A DNA stretch of 30,504 nucleotides from Guillardia theta CCMP2712 (lineage: Eukaryota > Cryptophyceae > Pyrenomonadales > Geminigeraceae): the NCBI RefSeq assembly GCF_000315625.1, contig NW_005434490.1, positions 26,581 through 57,084 of the forward strand, given 5' to 3'. This document shows, piece by piece, positions 25,171-30,504 of this stretch (positions are counted from its first letter, which is position 1; every line of letters starts with the position of its first letter). Both the position numbers and the translations under genes were made by a program. Below the pieces are notes generated by a model. The model did no database searches and had not been told where the DNA came from. It saw nothing but the letters and a program-made list of their open reading frames with translations.

Positions 25171-28100
25171 TGCTGCGTTTGCTACTTCGACGATGAACCT
25201 GAAGATAAAAGGCAAAAACGCATGTGCCAGCACTGCAAGGATCGACGTTCCTGCGTGCACAACCTTGAGCAAGATCTTGTATCGTCAAGACCCAGTAGGC
25301 AGGACGCCATCGCCAAGATCGAGAAGGTCCGCGAGCACGTCAACAACGTGGGGAAGCCATTTGCCGAGAGACTGGACCTAGTCAAGTGCCACTACATCTT
25401 CGGGATACAAGAGATAGATACCTCTGCTGTCGAAGAAGTGAAGCAGCTCCTGTCGGGCGGGGAGCTCGGGAGCTGCTACAACAGCGAGGAAGGCACGCTC
25501 AACATGTCTTTGCGGACAGATAGGGTGAAACGATATGTGATACGAGATCTGAGGATGAAGAGCCTGCCTCGCTGGATCTCCAAGCTCGGCGTCGATTTTA
25601 AAGTCATCGACGTGTCCGGTAACCCCAGCCTCTCCCGCCTTCCCTTGGACGAGCTCTGCAGCATGGAGTCTAGCCTGCAGGAGGTCAAGTGTGAGAGCTG
25701 CGTCAGCCTGCAGCTGCCTCCCCCTGAGATCGCCAGTCAGGGAGGGGCAGCTGCTTTCACGTACCTGCAGAGTGTCAAGAGAGACAGCGAGGCGAACAAG
25801 CGGATCAACCTCATCCTCATAGGCAACGGAGAGGCAGGCAAGACGAGCGTGCTGAGAGCTCTGAGGTCAGACAAGGACAAGGCGGACAAGATCGAGGTAG
25901 ACAGGAGGACGATCGGGATAGACCTGCACGAGTGGGAGCCTAAGGACGCTGACGGGCTGACGTTTGACGTGATGGACTTCGGGGGGCAGCAGATCTACGC
26001 CAAGACGAACCAGTACTTCATCGTGAGGCGGGCCTTGTACCTGCTGGTGTGGAGCGTGAGGGTGAAGCGAGAGAAGCAGAGCAACGAGGATGGAGGGGGA
26101 GGCATAGAGGAGCTGAAGAAGATGATCTCTACATGGCTGCGAGCTACGCAAGCGCGAGTGCCGGGAGCGAGCGTGTTACTCGTAGTAACGCACATCGATC
26201 TTGCCGGGGAGAGCGAGGTGACGGATCAGTGTGAGGAGGTGAAGGCATGTGTGGAAGAGGAGCTGAAGAAGATGGCAGAGGAGGAAGACGAGAACATCCT
26301 GCCGTTGCACGTTATCAATGATGGCGAGAGCTTCAGAGTGAACTGCTTAAAGGGAGACGGAATCAGGGAGCTACGAAACTCTGTGTGCATGGCGGCGAAG
26401 AAGCTGCTGTGGTGGAAAGAGAGCATACCTGGACCCTATCTGAGACTGAGAAAGGCGGTAGAGGAGCAGTCAAAGGGAGTGCCTTATGTGAAGGTAGCGA
26501 GGTACCGGGAGATGTTGAAGGAGGCGAGAGTCGATGAGAGAGAAGAGAAGGTAGTGACCAGCTTCTTGCACGACATGGGAGTGCTCAAGTATTTCGGTCA
26601 TGGGCTGAGTGCGAATCAAAGCATGGAAGACCAAGACATGTACTCCGTGGAAGACACGGTCTTCATCGATCCCGTGTGGATGATCGACGTGTTCAAGGGG
26701 GTGATGCGACATGACTGGCAGCATCTCCTCGACTTCTTCCAGCAGGACCCGACCAAGTCCAAGAAGACGAAGAAGCTGCTCCACCTTGGCATCATAGACG
26801 AAGACGTGTTCGAGTACTTGTGGCCCCAGCAAGGCAGCAAGTTCTGGCTCGAAGAGAAGACAGAGAAGGTGTCAAGATCAGCAGAGGTAGGCTTCATCAA
26901 GAGCCATGTGGAGGTGCAGGAGGCGGTGGCTCTGCTGCGAGGCTGCGACCTCGCGCACTTCCTGGGCGCGGGGGGAGTGGTTGATACGGCTGACAAGCAG
27001 GGCCAGCGGGAGCTGCTGTGTCCCGGCATCATCCCGTCGTTTACACATCAGCACAAGCGAGCGGAGACGGACTCGCAGTCTCTGTGCGCGCATCTGGAGC
27101 GCGAGTACAACATCTTCCCCGCAGGCTTCATGGACAGGCTGATCGTGCTGTGCGCTGCTCGACACTTTGAGGTAGACTGCAGCGGTACGATGGCGGTGAT
27201 GAAGGGCTGGGGCCGGACGCTGCTGGTGAGCTGGAATGGAGAAGCAGACACGCACGTGCTGATAGCTAACGCGTCGACGAAGCAGCAGATCAGGAACCTT
27301 GAAAAAGATCTGAAGAAACTGGAGACTTTCTTCCCTGGGATGAAGTGTAGGAGAAGTCAGGAGAAGAGCTCAGGCAAGGAGACAGTGCAGGTAGGGATCT
27401 TCACCTATGGACAGAAGTCAAGAGATTGTGCGGAGGACATTCGACGAGATATGATGAACAAGTACTCCGCGAAGAAACTTCCTCTAGAACTCACTTGTGA
27501 GGTTTGTGGGTGTGACCAGCCAACGACGCTTTCCATGGATGATTGCCTCGTGAACATCTTGTGTATCTCGACAGAATGTCTTGATGAGCATGAGAAAATG
27601 CCTCCAGAAAGTAACTTTTGCAAGCTATGGAACAGTTTGACAGCGAACAAAGGAGTTATCATCCCCGTCGTACTCGAGGATTACTATGTTGAGTGTATCG
27701 AGAAGCCAAACAAGTTCGATCAATGGTGGCCGCAGGGTGTACAGAAGATGGAGCGATACAAGATCTTCCATCAGTACAAGAAGGAGGACGGTTCGAAGCA
27801 AACCTTGTACGACAGCATTATCAAGAAGCTTCATCAGGGACGAGGAAGCTTCCAAGACTTGTTGGACGTTACTAGTCAGAACGAGCTTCTTGTGTGCGAA
27901 GCTTGCTTGCATGATAGGTCTGAGTCTCCACCTGCCTCACAAGGTGATCGAGCCGTGGGTACGTTTGATCTGTCCGAGATCAAGGTAGCGCTAGATCAAG
28001 AAAGCAAGGTTATGACAGACATGCAGCAAGAGCTGGAGCAAGAAGATGTCATCAAACAAAAGATCATGATCAAAGCAATCACTTGTACAAGGGGTCATCA

Positions 28101-29106
28101 AACAACCGTGAAGGACGTGCTGGCGTTCAATGGCTCGAGCTCTCCGTGTCCGTCTTGCTTGAAGGAGAAGAGAGTCCCGCACTTCTTCAGCCGACCCAAG
28201 TGCTTGAGCATGCTCGCTCGCAACCTGATGGCTAAGATTCACTGTGACGGATGTCAAAGCGAGGTGGACGTGCTGGACGTCACGCCGCCGCAGGTGTTCT
28301 TGAGCTACAACTGGGGGCACGACAACTCAACGCAGAAGATGGTGAGGGAGGTGAAGCGGCGGATCGAGGAGCAGACGAGCCTGCAGTGCTGGTTCGACGT
28401 GGAGGGAGGGATCAACCCCGGGGAAGATCATGTGCAGAAGATGGAGCTCGGGGTGTCTCGATGCGAGGTGGTTGTGGTCTTTATGAGCGACAAGTACGTC
28501 AAGAGCGCCAACTGCAGGAGGGAGTTTGCTCGGGCGTGTAAGACAAAGAAGTACATCATCCCTGTGCTGGTGCCGGTGCTGTATGAAGCAGGTCAAGACT
28601 CAGACAAGTTAGAGTCAGAGTCAGGCTGGAAGGGCGACAAGATGGACGAGGACTGGTGGAAGAGAATCGAGGGAGTTGAGAAGCAGCCCGGAGGAGCTGC
28701 GCATACTGTCAAGGTGGACTGGAGCTATCTGACGTCATTCCCCAAGCCCTTCAAGCTAGGAAAGGGGCAGCAACAACTCTTGGAAGATGGTTCGGCATTG
28801 ACCAAGACCGTCGAGCTTCACAAAGTTGAGAGGCTACAGCAGCATCAGCACCAGGACCAGGAAGGCAAAGAGGAAGCTAGTTCGGTTGTGTCAGCCTCCG
28901 GGCTCGAGAAGCTGGTTGCTGCAGTGCAGGCAAGAGTTTACCGGGGAGGAGTCTTGTTTCACGAGGTTCCCTGCCTCATTGTGATTGACATGGAGTTGAC
29001 ATGCGTGGAGCAGGTGGAGCACCCGTTTCTCAGGTTGTTACACCAGCAGAGGGATATGCTTGACAGAATACTCGCTCGTATCAAGTTGCTGCAAGAAAAG
29101 AAATGA
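25171..29106 (+). CDS. TIR-Roco protein, main exon (LRR-like, Roc GTPase, COR, two TIR-like domains)
   Basis: After the acceptor TTGTTCTAG at 25170 one exon encodes 1311 residues. Numbering from the ATG at 25222: Cys-rich start (1-12); short LRR-like stretch (about 95-175, ending PPPEI); Roc GTPase (195-392) with P-loop GNGEAGKTS at 201, DFGGQ at 252, THID at 323 and a G5-like CLKG; COR (about 400-690); a degenerate TIR-like domain (about 721-825); a Cys/His cluster (C955, H959, C976, C979, C1008, C1011); and a second TIR domain (1022-1120) with FLSY and S-x2-C-x2-E, where E1101 is the likely NADase glutamate. Roco proteins are large GTP-switch proteins, and TIR domains signal in innate immunity and can cleave NAD+. 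An intracellular sensor or signalling role is inferred. The ATG at 25222 is probably not the true start. Confidence 0.92.
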   Translation, partial: CCVCYFDDEPEDKRQKRMCQHCKDRRSCVHNLEQDLVSSRPSRQDAIAKIEKVREHVNNVGKPFAERLDLVKCHYIFGIQEIDTSAVEEVKQLLSGGELGSCYNSEEGTLNMSLRTDRVKRYVIRDLRMKSLPRWISKLGVDFKVIDVSGNPSLSRLPLDELCSMESSLQEVKCESCVSLQLPPPEIASQGGAAAFTYLQSVKRDSEANKRINLILIGNGEAGKTSVLRALRSDKDKADKIEVDRRTIGIDLHEWEPKDADGLTFDVMDFGGQQIYAKTNQYFIVRRALYLLVWSVRVKREKQSNEDGGGGIEELKKMISTWLRATQARVPGASVLLVVTHIDLAGESEVTDQCEEVKACVEEELKKMAEEEDENILPLHVINDGESFRVNCLKGDGIRELRNSVCMAAKKLLWWKESIPGPYLRLRKAVEEQSKGVPYVKVARYREMLKEARVDEREEKVVTSFLHDMGVLKYFGHGLSANQSMEDQDMYSVEDTVFIDPVWMIDVFKGVMRHDWQHLLDFFQQDPTKSKKTKKLLHLGIIDEDVFEYLWPQQGSKFWLEEKTEKVSRSAEVGFIKSHVEVQEAVALLRGCDLAHFLGAGGVVDTADKQGQRELLCPGIIPSFTHQHKRAETDSQSLCAHLEREYNIFPAGFMDRLIVLCAARHFEVDCSGTMAVMKGWGRTLLVSWNGEADTHVLIANASTKQQIRNLEKDLKKLETFFPGMKCRRSQEKSSGKETVQVGIFTYGQKSRDCAEDIRRDMMNKYSAKKLPLELTCEVCGCDQPTTLSMDDCLVNILCISTECLDEHEKMPPESNFCKLWNSLTANKGVIIPVVLEDYYVECIEKPNKFDQWWPQGVQKMERYKIFHQYKKEDGSKQTLYDSIIKKLHQGRGSFQDLLDVTSQNELLVCEACLHDRSESPPASQGDRAVGTFDLSEIKVALDQESKVMTDMQQELEQEDVIKQKIMIKAITCTRGHQTTVKDVLAFNGSSSPCPSCLKEKRVPHFFSRPKCLSMLARNLMAKIHCDGCQSEVDVLDVTPPQVFLSYNWGHDNSTQKMVREVKRRIEEQTSLQCWFDVEGGINPGEDHVQKMELGVSRCEVVVVFMSDKYVKSANCRREFARACKTKKYIIPVLVPVLYEAGQDSDKLESESGWKGDKMDEDWWKRIEGVEKQPGGAAHTVKVDWSYLTSFPKPFKLGKGQQQLLEDGSALTKTVELHKVERLQQHQHQDQEGKEEASSVVSASGLEKLVAAVQARVYRGGVLFHEVPCLIVIDMELTCVEQVEHPFLRLLHQQRDMLDRILARIKLLQEKK

Positions 29107-29460
29107 TTCGTTGTCATCATGCTTGTGACACAAGAGTGTTGGTGACAAGACTTGGAAAGATTCTACAAACAATAAGTAGGAACCGAGCCATTCCTTCCTT
29201 CCTCACACGACGCTTGTCCTCTTTCCTTTCCTGTGTCCGGTCCTCCCCTCCCGTCTCATCCGATCCCCTGAAAGATGATTCGATATGAGAACACATTGAG
29301 AAAGACGCGTGACCCTTTCTCCACCTAAGTTTCTCTCGATTCGATCTTCTCTTGCTTTTCCAACTCTTGTTGTGTGAGTTACTCTGACTCTTGTGTTTCT
29401 TGGAAACACTGTCCTCGACTTAGCGACTGCGAGGAGCTCTCTAGCGACCGTGAGTAGTAG
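29107..29460. other. 3' flank of the TIR-Roco gene, no gene seen
   Basis: After the stop at 29104-29106 there is pyrimidine-rich DNA with no convincing frame. No canonical AATAAA is seen close to the stop. AATAAG at 29171 could serve. Confidence 0.4.
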
Positions 29461-29740
29461 ATGTTTTCAGAGCTCTCTCGACAGTGAGTAGTAGATGTTT
29501 TCAGAGCTCTCTCTCAACAGTGTGTATAGTAGATGTTTTCAGAGCTCTCTCTCGACAGTGAGTAGTAGATGTTTTCAGAGCTCTCTCTCGACAGTGTGTA
29601 GTAGATGTTTTCAGAGCTCTCTCTCGACAGTGTGTAGTAGATGTTTTCAGAGCTCTCTCTCGACAGCCTGGCAGTGTGTAGTAGATGTTTTCAGAGCTCT
29701 CTCTCGACAGCCTGGCAGTGTGTAGTAGATGTTTTCAGTG
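29461..29740. repeat. 36-bp minisatellite (eight units)
   Basis: ATGTTTTCAG recurs at 29461, 29495, 29533, 29569, 29605, 29641, 29685 and 29729, with steps of 34, 38, 36, 36, 36, 44 and 44 bases. Each is followed by AGCTCTCTCTCGACAG and GTGAGTAG or GTGTGTAG; the 44-base units carry an extra CCTGGCAG. The plus-strand frame with a 12-residue repeat is a by-product of the 36-base period. Confidence 0.92.
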
Positions 29741-30065
29741 TTTTTTGTCCTCCGGGCCCCCGTCAAGGCAAGTCCGTGAGCCCGGTTCCTCAACCAGTCA
29801 CGGTACAAATATCTGTTCCAGTTGACTAAAAATAGGTCAGGAAACTCAATGCCCCCTAAGCAATTTCGATAGGCAAGAGGCTCTACGTCAGAGTCTCTAT
29901 TCTCATAGCAATCGCTCTAAGCTCAGACCCCAAGGGTGCTACCTCTATCATCACAGATCATCTATGAGCTCATTCGAAGGACAAAAAGGGGGGTAGGGTC
30001 ATTACTTGAGTAATAAATGATGATTCTTCTTTGGTAGTTGCGCTGTTTTCCATTGGGGCGGCATT
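29741..30065. other. Gene-free stretch before the Zn2Cys6 gene
   Basis: No gene is seen. It presumably holds the promoter and leader of the gene starting at 30066. No clear TATA box is visible close to it. Confidence 0.35.
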
Positions 30066-30395
30066 ATGAGCGAAGGCATGTGGGGCAAGGCATGCTTGCA
30101 ATGCCGAAGAAAGGTAACCTATGGCAACAAGCACCACCATCTGCCCACCACATGCATATCCACCACATGACATGCTGCCTTCCATTCGCTTTTTGGCGGC
30201 TACCACGCTCTGTCTCGTCCTCTCCGCCTCACCCCTCCCCATGCCCCTGCTCCTGAGTGGACTTCCCTGCAGAAGCGCAAGTGCGACGGCAACGTCCCCT
30301 GCAGTCTGTGCATCAATCGAGGTCTGCTGCTCCCATGCTCCCTGGGAGACGCTCACGGCGAGCTGACTGCATGCAGGTCAAGCTGCCGCTTGTAA
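30066..30395 (+). CDS. Zn2Cys6 (fungal-type) DNA-binding protein, first two exons
   Basis: Exon 1 (30066-30113) ends with ACLQCRRK, followed by a donor GTAACC. The acceptor CCTGCAG ends at 30272, and exon 2 begins KRKCDGNVPCSLC, with a final Cys after INRGLLLP. Joined in phase 0 they give the six-Cys pattern C-x2-C-x6-C-x5-C-x2-C-x8-C with the CRRKKRKCDG core typical of Zn(II)2Cys6 transcription factors, which bind CGG-type half sites. The 159-base intron splits the cluster after the second Cys. Exon 2 either runs to the TAA at 30393-30395 (a 56-residue product) or splices at CAG before GTCAAG (30377) and continues beyond the window. The second is likelier, because such factors are usually several hundred residues long. 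Confidence 0.72.
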
Positions 30396-30432
30396 TCGGA
30401 TGGAGCCAAAGGTGCGGGCGAGACCTGCCTCG

Positions 30433-30504
30433 AGCCCCTGTGTTGGGGGGGTGGGGGGAGGAGATGAAGGCTCGAGGCTGTGTTGGGGGTGGGGGGAGGT
30501 GATG
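30433..30504. repeat. GT/GGGG-rich repeat at window end
   Basis: Two similar segments (TGTGTTGGGG, then GTGGGGGGAGG, then GATG) lie at about 30440-30466 and 30478-30504. G-runs could fold as a quadruplex. The second copy reaches the window end. Confidence 0.6.

Noticed and set aside
25222-25224. ATG at 25222 as the start of the TIR-Roco protein
   Set aside because: The frame is open and Cys-rich for 17 codons upstream to an acceptor at 25170, and an in-phase Cys-rich exon lies further upstream.
29461-29740. CRISPR-like regular array
   Set aside because: The repeats are contiguous with no unique spacers, and this is eukaryotic DNA. It is a minisatellite.

Overview
The window looks like nuclear DNA from a unicellular eukaryote, probably an alga or related protist. 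The evidence is spliceosomal introns (GT-AG, one probable GC-AG), TATA boxes, a Ty3/gypsy LTR retrotransposon with a chromodomain, a Roco-family GTPase with TIR domain, a Zn2Cys6-type DNA-binding exon pair and a (CCCTAAA)n telomere-type tract. A cryptophyte such as Guillardia theta is my guess from gene style only. I could not test it.

Layout. 1-2311 is the 5' part of a Ty3/gypsy element on the minus strand, cut by the window edge. It sits in a short coding-like fragment (2312-2510). 2511-3294 is GC-rich and without a gene; 3295-3696 is a small satellite; 3784-5650 is AT-richer and holds coding-like pieces with stops. 5650-6330 shows nothing clear. 6332-13165 is a compact, apparently intronless block of six genes on both strands, with 7-bp convergent overlap, short spacers and repeated TATTTA-type boxes 26-30 bases before start codons. 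It reads like a piece of a large DNA virus, but I recognise no hallmark gene. It ends directly at seven CCCTAAA units (13166-13214), inside a frameshifted gene. 13215-14626 shows no gene. 14627-23079 is a host gene on the minus strand, with 27-bp coding repeats and a possible PD-(D/E)XK nuclease domain, split by a complete, very young 6534-bp Ty3/gypsy element (15751-22284, 5-bp target duplication). 23080-23619 holds a direct repeat pair. 23620-29106 is a TIR-Roco gene. 29461-29740 is a minisatellite. 30066 to the window end starts a Zn2Cys6 gene.

The most unusual structure is at 24075-25170, in the 5' part of the TIR-Roco gene. Ten related intron-like units, mostly 93-108 bases, begin with GTAAG and end with AG. 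Nine AG-to-GTAAG junctions are separated by exactly three bases, each a sense codon in the reading phase of the flanking exons. This looks like a run of single-codon exons made by repeated insertion of related introns.

The second theme is mobile DNA meeting chromosome ends and repeats: a virus-like block fused to an internal telomere tract, and two near-identical retroelements, one of them inserted in a minisatellite-bearing gene.
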